The notes under the pieces are model-generated. The model saw only the letters and a program-made list of their open reading frames with translations, had not been told where the DNA came from and searched no databases. A program made the translations under genes and the position numbers. A DNA stretch of 64,000 nucleotides from Owenia fusiformis (taxonomy: Eukaryota > Annelida > Polychaeta > Sabellida > Oweniidae). The stretch is taken from contig CAIIXF020000011.1 in the NCBI GenBank assembly GCA_903813345.2, positions 13,745,754 to 13,809,753 on the forward strand, read 5' to 3'. Of the stretch, positions 22,700 through 34,700 are shown in pieces. Each line of letters starts with the position of its first letter. Positions within the stretch are counted from its first letter, which is position 1.

Positions 22700-23370
22700 C
22701 AACACAGTTTTTCTATTCTGAGACCTTTAATTATCGGAGATCATAAAATACGTTACGTTAACAGCTGTGATTCATGAACGTGTACAGTGTACGGTCGCAA
22801 CTCAATCTCTCATAGCTATTTTGAGCTAGCTCTTCAGTAGGAAAGGGAGATATAAAACTGTATGTGTGGAATGATGTGCTACATCATCAAATGGGAAATT
22901 GTAATCGATACTTCAATTGAGAAAATATGTTATTTACATACCTGTGTTTCTAATGAATCACATGAATCGAACGTTTCATCCTTCCATCTGTTTTTATCAA
23001 TTATACCAATCAGGATCTCCGATGTAATCATTCGCCACTACGTGTCCTCGGGCCCATGTACTGATTTAATCATACTCCAAGTGATAACTCGAAGGGTTAA
23101 ACTCAATGTTAGAGTGATATATGTTAATTAATATAAGATGTCTAGACGAGTTAGATATATGTTTTACGTTTGCCTATGCCATCTTTTTTACTTCACTAAT
23201 TTCGTTTTGCTTTAGTAATACTTCATTCTCATTTGCTACGACGGCCATACGCTCTAGTATTTCAAGTGTCAATAGCAATCCTACAGCTGCCGTAGAATTT
23301 CGACGATTACTTTAGCAGTCACAAATACTACGGCAGCCGCACGGCGTATTCTTTATCTGTGAGACAAGAA
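22700..23370. other. No gene recognised
   Basis: Two open frames of 64-89 codons lack any domain, codon or splice support. The last 100 bases contain 'agctgccgtag' and 'tacggcagccgcacggcg', leading into the ACGCCGT array. Confidence 0.4.
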
Positions 23371-23373
23371 TAT

Positions 23374-26300
23374 GGCTGGCCGTCTGGACCAATGTATCTA
23401 TGGCTGGCCATCTGGACCAATGTATCGTCATACTTTTAACGCCGTAAAAACGATTTGATACGCCGTAAAGAATTACTTTTAACGCCGTTAAAAACGATTT
23501 TGTACGCCGTCAAAATTGATTTTTTTTACGGCGTCAAAAATAATTATGTACGCGTAAAAAGTCATTTTGAACGGCGTCAAAAATAATTTTTAACGCCAGC
23601 CAGCCATATGTATCGTCATACTTTTAACGCCGTAAAATCTACTTTTAACGCCGTAATAAATACTTTTAACGCCGTCAAAAACGATTTTATACGCCGTCAA
23701 AAACGATTTCATACGCCGTTAAAAATTACTTTTAACGCCGTCAAATATGGCTGGCCATCTGGACCAATGTATCGTCATACTTTTAACGCCGTAAAATCTA
23801 CTTTTAACGCCGTAAAAACGATTGTATAAGCCGTAAAGAATTACTTTTTACGCCGTTAAAAACGATTTTGTACGCCGTCAAAACCTATTTTTACGCCGTT
23901 AGAAATTATTTACGCCGTTAGAAATTATTTTTTACGCCGTTAAAAATCTTTTTTACGCCGTTAAAAATTATTTTTTACGCCGTTAAAAATTACTTTTTAC
24001 GCCGTTAAAATTACTTTTTACGCCGTTAAAAATTATTTTTTACGCCGTCAAAACTGATTTTTTTACGCCTTTCGAAATTGCGAACGTACAGAACATTGTT
24101 AATCATTTGCAAAAAAATGTTTAAACAATGAAAACTCGATGTATATCAAATTCCCGAGATTTCCATACAACCAAATGCGTCTGGCAAATAAAAATTCCAA
24201 TATAAATGATAAATGTGACATGTACAGTGACAGAAATATAGGGATTTATATCAATCAGTCGGTAAGTCGAACATACACGTTCGTTTGTTCAATGAATACC
24301 AGATTGTAACGCTGGTTTTAATTGGCTGCCAGCTATACTATACTTATACAGCTATAACGGCGTACAAAATCGTTTTTAACGGCGTAAAAAGTAATTCTTT
24401 ACGGCGTATAAAATCGTTTTTACGGCGTTAAAAATTATTTTTGACGCCGTTCAAAATGACTTTTTACGCGTACATAATTATTTTTGACGCCGTAAAAAAA
24501 TCAATTTTGACGGCGTACAAAATCGTTTTTAACGGCGTTAAAAGTAATTCTTTACGGCGTATAAAATCGTTTTTACGGCGTTAAAAGTATGACGATACAT
24601 TGGTTCAGATGGCCAGCCATAGTCAAAAACGATTTTATACGCCGTTAAAAATAACTTTTAACGCCGTCAAAAATTCATTTTGAACGGCGTCAAAAACGAT
24701 TTTGAACGCGTCAAGAATTGTAATGTGACACGTAAATTACGTCTTAGCTGGCAGCCAATTAAAACCAGCGTTACAATCGTCCTTACTTTTGACCACGCGT
24801 AAAAAAGCTTTTTGAACGGCGTAAAAAATGATTTTGAACGTGTCAAGAATTGTAATGTTATGGCTGGCCATCTGGACCAATGTATCGTCATACTTTTAAC
24901 GCCGTAAAATCTACTTTTAACGCCGTAAAAACCATTTTATACGCCGTAAAGAATTACTTTTACGCCGTTAAAAACGATTTTTTACGCCGTTAAAATTCAT
25001 TTTGAACGGCGTCAAAAATAATTTTTAACGCCGTAAAAACGATTGTATACGCCGTAAAGAATTACTTTTTACGCCGTTAAAAACGATTTTGACGCCGTCA
25101 AAACCGATTTTTACGCCGTTAGAAATTATTTTTTCCGCCGTTAAAAATCTTTTTTACGCCGTTAAAAATTATTTTTTACGCCGTTAAAAATTACTTTTTA
25201 CGCCGTTAAAAATTACTTTTTACGTCGTTAAAAATTATTTTTTACGCCGTCAAAACTGATTTTTTACGCCTTTCGAAATTGCGAACGTACAGAACATTGT
25301 TAATCATTTGCGAAAAAATGTTTAAACAATGACAACTCGATGTTTATCAAATTCCCGAGATTTCCATACAACCAAATGCGTCTGGCAAATAAAAATTCCA
25401 ATATAAATGATAAATGTGACATGTACAGTGACAGAAAAATAGGGTTTTGGATTTATATCAATCAGTCGGTAAGTCGAACATACACGTTCGTTTGTTCAAT
25501 GAATACCAGATTGTAACGCTGGTTTTAATTGGCTGCCAGCTATACTTTTTAACGGCGTACAAAATCGTTTTTAACGGCGTAAAAAGTAATTCTTTACGGC
25601 GTATAAAATCGTTTTTACGGCGTTAAAAGTATGACGATACATTGGTCCAGATGGCCAGCCATATAATGTGACACGTAAATTACGTCTTAGCTGGCAGCCA
25701 ATTAAAACCAGCGTTACTATCTTTGTATCCATTGAACAAACGAACGTGTATGTTCGACTTACCGACTGATTGAAATAAATCCAAAACCCTATTTTTCTGT
25801 TAATGTATGTCACATTCATCATTTATATTGGCATTTTTATTTGCGAGACGCATTTGGTTGTATGGAAGACATAAAAACTGTCCCGGGAATTTAATATACA
25901 TCGAGTTTTCATTGGGTAAAATGAAAAATGGCTGATAGTGAAATAACTGAAAATGGGGCAACGGTAAACAACGTACTTGGTGTCATCCAGCTGGCTGTTT
26001 GAAAAGATTGTTTTAATTGGTTGTGCAAAATCGTTTTTTACACCGTTCTAAATAATCTTTTAACGGCGTAAAAATTCAATTTTGACGCCGTACAAATTAA
26101 CTTTTAACGGCGTAAAAAAATCTGTTTTGACGCCGTTCAAAATGATTTTTAACGCCGTATATAATTACTAAAGGCGTAAAAATAATTTCTAACGGCGTAA
26201 AAAATCAGTTTTGACGGTGTAAAAAATAATTTTTAACGGCGTATAAGATAATATTTAACGCCGTAAAAAATCAGTTTTGACGGCGTACAAAATCGTTTTT

Positions 26301-26408
26301 AACGGCGTTAAAAGTAATTCTTTACGGCTTATGAAATCGTTTTTACGGCGTTAAAAGTAGATTTTACGGCGTTAAAAGTACGACGATACATTGGTCCAGA
26401 TGGCCAAC
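23374..26408. repeat. 3-kb array of ~22-bp ACGCCGT units in both orientations
   Basis: Dozens of units of the form TTTTAACGCCGTAAAA alternate with AT-rich spacers. Blocks in the opposite orientation (ACGGCGT) face them. Modules start with 'tggctggccatctggacc' (23374, 23748, 24861) and end with its complement (about 24610, 25650, 26400). A 270-bp nonrepetitive segment containing 'gcgaacgtacagaacattg' occurs at about 24070 and 25270 and, inverted, at 25690-25920. Each unit carries two CpGs in otherwise AT-rich DNA. It looks like several foldback elements inserted into or duplicated within each other. No protein is encoded. Confidence 0.88.
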
Positions 26409-26810
26409 CTGCGGTTGCCGTACGACCTTTGAAGTGATGACGCACAATCGCCTTAGGGCGTCCCTGAAGCGACCAAAGGCTTTAGAAACTGGGATAGGCC
26501 GAAAGTATTTCTCGATTTCTGGGAACTACGGTCGCTGTAGGGCAAAAGTGACTCACAAATCTCTATTTCTTTGCGTCAATTAAATCTAAAAAATGATATC
26601 CTCGGGGGTACAGAGAGAAAAGTCTTCGCTCGGCCTTTATGTTTTGTGTTGCTTGAAGTAGTTTTCAATTAAAAGTATCGTATCCTATTCTTTCAAATTA
26701 ATCCGAATTATCAGCCAAAATATCTTTCGATATTGTTATTTTCCTTTTCGATTAGATAACGGGGGATCCAAGGACTTATTACGAATGTTCTTAGACTACT
26801 TTACATAAGT
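26409..26810. other. Spacer between two inverted-repeat regions
   Basis: No open frame or repeat partner was recognised. It includes a less AT-rich stretch at 26400-26540. Confidence 0.35.
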
Positions 26811-26815
26811 TAAAT

Positions 26816-27665
26816 CACCCTATGCAGACAGAGCCTGTGGGAAATATTGGGTGCGGAGCAAATGAGCGGAGGGTGCGGAGCTAACGGTCATTTTTGAATT
26901 TAAATTTGGGATATTTCTGAAACTAAGCCGTTTTGGGACTTCAAATATACCAAGATATGTGTATTTGACACCACATATCAATACAATTGTGAAAATAATA
27001 GCGCAATTCATTCTATAGCGACGCAGTGTGCCTTAAACCTTTCCCAGACCTATATATTTTGAAATTATCCTTTTAATACTGAGTCCCCAGCATTCATAAA
27101 AAATGGTGTTCAAGGTACACTATCTATACAAATTATTTTTGCATCTTGGAAGCCAGGCAGTATCTGTGTGATTTTATAAAAATTCGGAATGTTTTTCAGA
27201 TATGAGCCCCCTCTAAATATTGGGTGCGGAGCAGCTCCATAAACGTAGCTCCGCACCCAATATTTAGAGGGGGCTCATATCTGAAGAACATTTCCGAATT
27301 TTTATAAAATCACACAGATACTGCCTGGCTTCCAAGATGCAAAAATAATTTGCATGGGTAGTGTATCTTGAACACCATTTTTTATGAATGCTGGGGACGC
27401 AGTATTAAAAGGATAGTCTCAAAATATATAGGTCTGGGAAATGTTTAAGGCATACTGCGTCGCTATTAAATGAATTGCACTACTATTTTCACAATTTTAT
27501 TGGTATTTGGTGTCAAATACACATATCTTGGTATATTTGAAGTCCCAAAACGGCTTAGTTTCAGAAATATCCCAATTTTAAATTCAAAAATGACCGTTAG
27601 CTCCGCACCCTCCGCTCATTTGCGCCGCACCCAATATTTCCCACAGGCTCTGTCTGCATAGGGTG
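26816..27665. mobile_element. 850-bp near-perfect palindrome with TAAAT target duplication
   Basis: Two arms of about 417 bp (26816-27232 and 27248-27665) are almost identical in inverted order around a 15-bp spacer. The outer ends begin CACCCTATGCAGACAGAG and are flanked on both sides by TAAAT, a likely 5-bp target duplication. The motif GGGTGCGGAGC occurs several times per arm. Matching 63-codon frames in each arm differ at only a few residues because the arms are copies; no function is claimed. It looks like a foldback-type non-autonomous transposon. Confidence 0.9.
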
Positions 27666-27921
27666 TAAATGTAGAAAATGTTTATCAAACAATTGATATA
27701 CGAATAGGCATCGTATATTCTATCATAGTAGTTTCTATGGTGCACGTGAAATTTTCGCATGTCTCATATTTTCAGTATATTATAATGTACAGTTAAGGTA
27801 TGGCATTTGCAATTTTGAGAGGATCTTCAGCAATGTTTTGAGGACATATATGCTTCACATCGATATATTTAATATACAAGAAGCCCCACATTTGCTTGCG
27901 TGACCCTGCAAGTCCGATGTA

Positions 27922-28556
27922 CAGGGTGGGCCAAAAATTGGAACATTTTTCCATTTATTCAATTGCATTTATTATTGCAGTTCGTTCATACCATAAATAT
28001 GTATCCTTCAAATGGTCTCAACACAATTTCCATCAATTAAAACACATGTAGTTATCTCTAAGAGAAGCAAGACATGTCTCCCTTGGGTAAATATGGGTTG
28101 TATTATGGAGGTTTTGGATATGAAGAATATACCCCCTATTCAAAACCGAGCATCACATAACTAATCTATCCAATGACAAATGAGGTTTCACAAGTGAAGT
28201 TTTCAGGACAACCCAGTCCAGGTTTGTTTTCTTAAAGGTGTTCTCATTCTCATTATTTTCGAGAAGTCTATAAATATTTTGGTCAACAAAAATTCTACCG
28301 TATGCTGCATCCATTTTGACAGTTTCGCTAAAGCAAGATATTCTAACAAATTGACTGTTTCTACACTGAACAAAAACATTTTCCCGGGAATATTGGAGCG
28401 GGAGATTTCACTGGGTGATTAATTGTTGAGCTTGTATACTCATATTTACACAAGCTCTTGACAATGAATTATTTTTCTAAAGTATTGAAGATAATACAAT
28501 ACTAACAAAAAGTTACAATGGATCAAAAAGTGTTCCAATATTTTTGGCCCACCCTG
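27922..28556. mobile_element. 635-bp MITE, TA-flanked, CAGGGTGGGCC ends
   Basis: Both termini read CAGGGTGGGCCAAAAAT, flanked by TA. Similarity continues into 'ttggaaca'. Interior pairing is weaker than in the elements at 15934 and 21343. No open frame. Confidence 0.88.
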
Positions 28557-29699
28557 TATGTACAACTTCTGTTCTCTCGATTCTGGATTTCTAAAAAACA
28601 GTGAATTCCTATTATTACCACCTTGCCGGGCCAGTTCTAGGGGTTTTAGTGCTAGTTTAGAAGGCAGTCATTTTACTATATCGACCTGAGAAATGTGTGA
28701 CGTAATAGTGGTGGTCCATATGGACCGGTCTAGAATATATTCTGGATCGGCCCTCGGTCCAATATTTCACTATATTGCCCTTAGAAATGACGTTATTGTA
28801 CTATTAATCGAGCAACGGAGACATTGTCCGAAGTGTACGATTTGCCGTGCGCATGATCACATTAGATACGGACTTTTTAAAACCGGTTGACGGAGAATTA
28901 TAAAGTATTGCTCTACTGATGGCAATTGATTTTCGAACAGTTTCCGTTCTCAAACTTATTACTAGTAGGTAGCGATCTGAGGCACTTCGATCAGGGTGTT
29001 GTCGGGACAATTTCTCTTGTGACTTAGGTTATGTTTTTCTTGGGGGTACATTATTATTTAGCTATAAAACAAAAACTAGACAACCAATGCTTCTTTCTCT
29101 TAGTGTTTCTGTTAAGAGTAATTATATTTTAAATGCATATTTAAAAAAAATTGAAGAATTTTAACTTAATTTAAAAACAACAACATTTTTTCACCCTAAA
29201 ATCATCAAATTTAGGGGGATCGAGAGACACTGATCGGAACTGATATTTTAATTTCTCAATCAATCTTTGTTTAATATTAATGAAACTTTCCTAAAAATAG
29301 CACCAACATGTCCCCAGCATATTACCCATAAAGAAAAAACTCAAACTCTGATGTTTTTATTATCTATTAGAGTCAATTTACCTCTCCCTCTTTCCCTTAT
29401 AAAAGGGGTGTGGCCATTAATACATGTGGATTTAAACAGTAGCATGATGTCACATTAAATGAATACATGTACATATCATGTATTTTATCAAATATATTAC
29501 CATAAAATATTTTCACTTAGGTGTATACATATAGTATATACCTGTGAATTATTTATAATACAACATTTATTCTATGTAGGCTCGAGATATAAGAATATTA
29601 AAAATCTGAAGTTGAATATTATCTAATACATAGTTCACGACTCAGTCATAATATTAATTTTACTCATTGTATGAATTTCTGTCATCACAAATGTAGTTT

Positions 29700-31613
29700 T
29701 TATTCACCAGAATATATTTGATCCACAAAGCTTTGTATTTCATAAACTTCCTCTTCATTTTGATCTTCTAAAGTATCATCTAGTATGATAACACGATGTG
29801 GGCAAGTTTCCATACGTGTGCTTGATAAGTGGCCCTTGCCAGATGCTGCTGTAATGAATCTTTACATGGGGGTAGGAGGCTTATGTTAGACTGTTAGTGC
29901 CTTCATAGCTTGTTATCACACTTGGAGCAGATTTGGGTTGGAATTTGTTCTCGAATAAGGTATATCTCAGCTCATTTATATTTGAACACTTTTTGTTTCC
30001 ATACATCTGGCAAGTAAACTTCTCAGCACATTTAGCGGTTTGATCACTAATGACCCCTCCAATGGTGCCGAAACCTTTTTGAAATTCTACAGATCTAAAG
30101 TAATTTTAGGGGGGAGGACACTTTCCCCCTTCTCACGAAGGCACTGAAGGAATCACATCCAGTGAATGAATGGAAGGCTGGTAAAGCATTACAAATGTCT
30201 GAACAGAGCGCATTTCCTACTTCCTTTACATTAAAGGGGCAACAAGGACTGTAGAGAGAAAATTCGATTTTTTTTCTTTTTTCTGAGCTATCAGGTCAAT
30301 ATTTGGCTTAACCTTTTTCTTTGACATATCTATTTTCTGAAAATGTATGGATAAACTCTCAATTTAGAAGTGTAAATTCAGTTCAAAGCTTCTATATTTG
30401 ATTTTTAAGATTCACCACGTTTCAAGAGGAATATCAGCTGAAATTATGTTCATCCAGGGGGTTTCTTTGTAGATAATAAAAATATGTGTTAGTCTTGATG
30501 AAATATCCAAACTTAAATATATTTTGACACTGGTTGATGATCGTTGAATTACCCCCCTGCACTAATTGTTGCACCTTTAATAAGTCATATGTGGTCTGCA
30601 CAACCAGTGTCGAAAATTAATGGAGTTTGAATAAGATTGGAAAGTGCACAAGAAGTACAAAAACATCGCTATCTGGGGATCTCACAACTATAGTTTTTTC
30701 TGTATTTTCAGGTTCATTTCATGTTAATTGCATGGAGTATAATTTTTGTATCTGCCTCTTTGTGGGAAGATTTCAGACTAGGTTCAACTCTATGTGTAAC
30801 AGTAGTTCTATCACTGGTGCACTGTACAGATCTCACCACATGAATCTGTCTTTCTTTGAGTTTAGGAGCATTTTTATCTTTTTCCATTCTTCAAGGATCA
30901 ACTTCATTCTCATCATTTAAAAGGAATTCCTTCCAATTGTTAGGAATCCTGGTATTAGGTCCTTTTATTATTAGCTTTTTGGAGACACGCCTGCATATTC
31001 CTTCTGGTTCTTTAATTGAATCTTTCTTATAGGAAGCATCTGAAGGATCCTCTCTGCCAATAATCCAAATGTTTTGGGTCGCTCAGGAAGTATATGGAAC
31101 AATGCATTTCCATCATAGACTATAATTGTTTTTTCTGGTTTGGGTCCATGTGATATTATATGTTTCCAGCTCATGTAATAATTTTGACTTTTCTGTTTTA
31201 ACCAAGTGCCCATCAGGTGTTCCAAGAGCCCAGGGTATTGGACTCAGGGGATATTCCAATATTCGCTTTAGACTGATACTTATGCTGCTCTGATAAACAT
31301 AACTAACTGGCCAAATATATTGCGCTCAGCTCTAATCTCAATCAGTTTGTTTCCAGAGCTTTTCACCTTTTTGACTCCAGTATTGAATTCAGATGTTTTC
31401 AGTTTCATTCTTCTATGGGGTCATGAAACTTTTCCCCTTCTGCACAAATTGGTCTTGAATAAATTGCTTAAAGGCTTGTGTGCCCTTGGAGGCTGCATTT
31501 AAGAGATCATCTGCTAAATTAGAGGGTGTTGGCATTCCAGATGATATGCAGTATAAATGATCATTGTCCTCAATTTGGAATGGATTGAGAAAGCCATCAA
31601 TTGAATCAATCAA
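29700..31613 (-). pseudogene. Decayed invertebrate repeat-family gene (DGNALFH / LPPCKDS type)
   Basis: Read across frames, the minus strand holds ordered pieces of a dispersed protein family I have seen in many invertebrate genomes: NPFQIEDNDHLYCISSG, then PLSPIPWALGTPDG, DGNALFHILPERPKTFGLLA, KDSIKEPEG, GPNTRIPNNWKEFL, SPDSDVFVLLVHF, KFTCQMYGNKKC and LPPCKDSLQQHLARATYQ. Several frameshifts and stops separate these pieces, so it is not functional. The DGNA..., SIK and PDSDV motifs recall a PIN/FEN-like nuclease fold, which is an inference. The start may be truncated. Confidence 0.72.
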
Positions 31614-31785
31614 ATTAATTAAAAATAGAACATCAGACAGTAATAAGCCTTGAATAGCTTACTATTCTCCCTTATTGTTTTGCTACATGTTCCCTGCAAA
31701 TAATGGATAGCAATTTATAATTGCAATTAGATAATCAGTTTATTAAAGTTAAATATAAAGGTATTTTGTATAAAGTAAAACCTGT

Positions 31786-31952
31786 GTACAGTGAACATCT
31801 ATAGAGCCACAGAAAATGTGTTCACTATTAGTAGATTTCAATACAGAAAGACAATTGGTATTGGAATCAAGGTATGTGCTGAAAATAGGGTGTTCATTTT
31901 ACACAGGTGTTCACTATAGAAAGGTGTTCACTAACACAGGTCCCACTGTATT
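31786..31952. mobile_element. Small repeat with 'ACAGTG...CCTGTGT' ends
   Basis: A 165-bp segment has 'cctgtgtacagtgaacat' on the left and 'gttcactaacacaggtccc' on the right, with 'gtgttcact' repeated inside. It is a small inverted-repeat element nested in the 28968 element, upstream of the broken gene. Confidence 0.55.
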
Positions 31953-32039
31953 AGGCTTATGTCATTTCAAAGACATTCTCTAGCTACAAGTAAAACAAGC
32001 CATGACAAAATGTCACCACATAGTTGAAACAAGATAAAA

Positions 32040-32340
32040 ATACCTTTTTGACCTTGAGGAGGTCACTAAAGGTCAAATCTATTTTGACTTTTAGAATGTC
32101 ATTTAATGATAAAATCTATATTCTTAAATCTTAAGAAGGTCATTGAAGGTCAAATCTCAAACCTTAAGTCAGATTTGAACTTCCGATAACTTATAGATGA
32201 TTTTGAAAAAATGGTTAATTTGAAGCAAGTTGAAAAAAGACCTTTTCTGACCTTGAAAAGGTCATTGAAGGTCAAATCTTAAATATAAAGTCAGATTTGA
32301 ACATCTGAAAACATGTAGATGATTTTGAAAACAATTGAAG
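32040..32340 (+). repeat. Diverged tandem repeat with 'gaccttgaaaaggtcattg'
   Basis: At least three copies of a ~130-bp unit contain 'aggtcattgaaggtcaaatc', 'tcagatttgaac' and 'gtagatgattttgaaaa'. A related copy lies at about 61640-61760, so it is a dispersed repeat. Just after it, 32390-32440 is a degenerate CCAACCA-type run. Confidence 0.65.
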
Positions 32341-33606
32341 TCAGTCTATACAGTATTTGTTGTGGAAATTGTAAGAATTTGTTACAGACCCCAATTGCCA
32401 ACCACCAACCACAAACCGCCAACCACTGACCACCGTCAAAAAAGAACAGAGACCATAACAATATGTCACCAGTTTTTGTTGGTGACATAAAAATGATAAC
32501 CTGACATGAACCATCCTCCTAAGCAGGTGTTCAGAATACGTGCCTCCTTCTTCCCCCTGCGATAACCAATTTGGACGCGCCTGATTTAACTGAATCACAT
32601 GATCTCATTATGCACAATGACTTATACATGATTTCTGCCGCAACAGCCAATCAGATTGCGAGTTCTTAATCGGGGAAATGGTAACTGCTTATCGCTTGGG
32701 GTAAAAAGGAAGAATATGTTCTGGATTTTGAAGCCTTGTGATCGGAGGATGGATATTAATAATAGGATTTTATTAGTACTGATGCCCTTTTAGGGCCAAA
32801 CGTACATCCAATATACAATTTCCAGTAAATATAACAATAAAGTAAAGAAAATAGGATTACATTCTTCAAATGACATATAAAATGTTACTTTGATATAAGA
32901 ATCACATCTCTACCCAATTAGATACTTTATCATGTCAGCAGATTCTTTTTGGATATGAACATGAAGTATATATTTTAAGATGAACATGCCAATATGGCCA
33001 CGCCCTTCTAAAAAGGGAAAGAGGGGAGAGGTAAATTGACCCCTATAGGCAAAAAAACATGTTAGAGTTTCAGTTTTTTCTTTGTGGTAATGTGTTGGGG
33101 ACATGTTGATGCTACTTTTAGGAAAGTTCCATTGATATTAAACTGAGATTGATTGAGAAATTAAAAAATCAATACCAATCAATGTCTCTCAACCCCCCTA
33201 AATTCTATAATTTTAGGGTGAAAAAATGTTGCTGTTTTTAAATAAAGTTAAAATTCTTCATTTTTTTACATATGCATTGTAAGTATGATTACTCTTAACA
33301 GAAACACCAAAAGAAAGAAGCATTGGTTGTTTAGTTTTTGTTTTATAGCTAGATAATAATGTACCCCCAAGAAATCTGAATTTTAGGGTCGAAAATGCAA
33401 TTTTAACATCTTTTGCACCATTTGCGGCGCATAAGACCAGTAAAATCTGTTGAGATAGACCTAAATACATAACCTAAGTCACAAGAGAAATTGTCCCGAC
33501 AACACCCTGATCGAAGTGCCTCAGATCGCTACCTATATAAGATTATATCTATTTCTCGTGTTATGTATTCTCTCTTAAAAATGCTTGAAATTGCAAAATG
33601 GAAAAT

Positions 33607-34275
33607 CAGATTTTGTACAGTCATATGTTGGATTTTGGCCATTTTCTGAGGATTTAAACAATTGCATATGTTAGGCCAATGCATTACCTCCAGGAAAATT
33701 ACTTCTAGAGATGATAAAATAATTTCGACTTTGAGACAGGTTAGATGCAAACAACCCACCCACATGATTTTTCTGAAATGTTTTCCTATTTTTCGACCCC
33801 TTCCATCCCTGCTTTTTTAATTTTTCTTGCATCAATATGTTGCATTTTGACACATAGTTAACCACTTTAAAGGAATAAGTGATTCCTTCAGGGGTTTTAA
33901 AGATACCCATTATGGGTGACCAAACTTAGCTGAAAGCAATGATTTTTCCTATGGGAAAATAACATGGGAAATATTGTTTTCCACTTTATCTAAATGGAAT
34001 CATTTATTCCTTTTAAGGGATCAACTGTGTGTCAAAACACAACATATTGATGCAAGAAAAATTAAAAAAGAAAGGATGGAAGGGGTTGAAAATCAGGAAA
34101 ACATTTCAGAAAAAACATGTGGGTGGGTTGTTTGCATCTACCCTGTCTCAAAGTCAAAATTATTTTATCATCTCTAGAAGTGATTTTCCTGGAGGTAAAA
34201 TATTCGCCTAACATATGCACCTGTTTAAATCCCCAGGAAATGGCCGAAATCCAACATATGACTGTACAAAATCTG
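33607..34275. mobile_element. 669-bp foldback element
   Basis: Inverted arms of about 310 bp around 33940 begin CAGATTTTGTACAGTCATAT. Each arm holds 'aacatgtgggtgggttg' and 'ttttcctggaggtaa' in opposite orientation. The open frames on both strands are copies of each other and are not considered genes. A single arm occurs at 2440-2665. Confidence 0.85.
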
Positions 34276-34585
34276 TTGCGCTAACTTCCCTCCTCCTTTA
34301 TGTCAAAAAAATTTAATATTTTGAACTTTTTGAAAATGAGATTTCATCTGATTACTGAAAAGGTTATGAGAAGCTCCAGAGCTTGTTCGTGATGAGCCAC
34401 TATTCATTTAATAAACGTTTTCCATAAACTAAAATTAACCATTAAACGCAGAGCGTATCGTTGCTTGATGATGTTTAAAAGCCGTAACGCCTGTGTACTT
34501 TATCCAGCCTAATAAATCCCTTGTTCACAAAAAGTTCACATGAAAACCACTAATACTACACTCTACTGCACATCAATACACTAAA

Positions 34586-34594
34586 TATATATAA
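34586..34594 (+). promoter_or_regulatory. TATA-like box of the GT92 gene
   Basis: TATATATAA stands about 50 bases before the ATG at 34637, which would put transcription start near 34615-34620 with a very short 5' UTR. Confidence 0.45.
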
Positions 34595-34636
34595 TACAGT
34601 GTACACGAAGCTAAACTACGCTGTTCAGACACAAAG

Positions 34637-34700
34637 ATGCAGCTATGGATAGATTATATGGAAGAGGACCATTGGATTATAAACACTTTCTGCAAACAGG
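34637..34700 (+). CDS. GT92 gene, probable first coding exon
   Basis: An ATG at 34637 opens 21 codons (MQLWIDYMEEDHWI and on to CKQ) that end at the donor GTGAGT with one base left over. Joined to the acceptor at 35283 the frame passes through a Val into the ATG at 35286. This adds 22 residues to the cytosolic tail. Either ATG could be the start. Confidence 0.55.

Larger units (their letters stand above)
28968..33533 (-). mobile_element. 4.57-kb element with ~0.5-kb TIRs and TA flanks
   Basis: The left arm (28968 to about 29450) and right arm (about 32890-33533) are inverted copies that begin GGTAGCGATCTGAGGCAC and are flanked by TA. The right arm holds about 95 bp missing from the left (near 33365-33460). 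Shared internal phrases include 'cttgggggtacattatta', 'ttcaccctaaaat' and 'aatttctcaatcaatct'. A broken minus-strand gene lies between the arms at 29700-31613. This has the layout of a once coding-competent DNA transposon, but the gene could be a passenger. The superfamily is not assigned. Confidence 0.8.

Noticed and set aside
22862-23315. Two plus-strand frames between the BTB gene and the ACGCCGT array
   Set aside because: No domain or splice evidence, and composition is like the surrounding intergenic DNA.
23374-26408. CRISPR-like array of short repeats
   Set aside because: Units are not identical, spacers are themselves repetitive, orientation changes within the array, and the DNA is eukaryotic.
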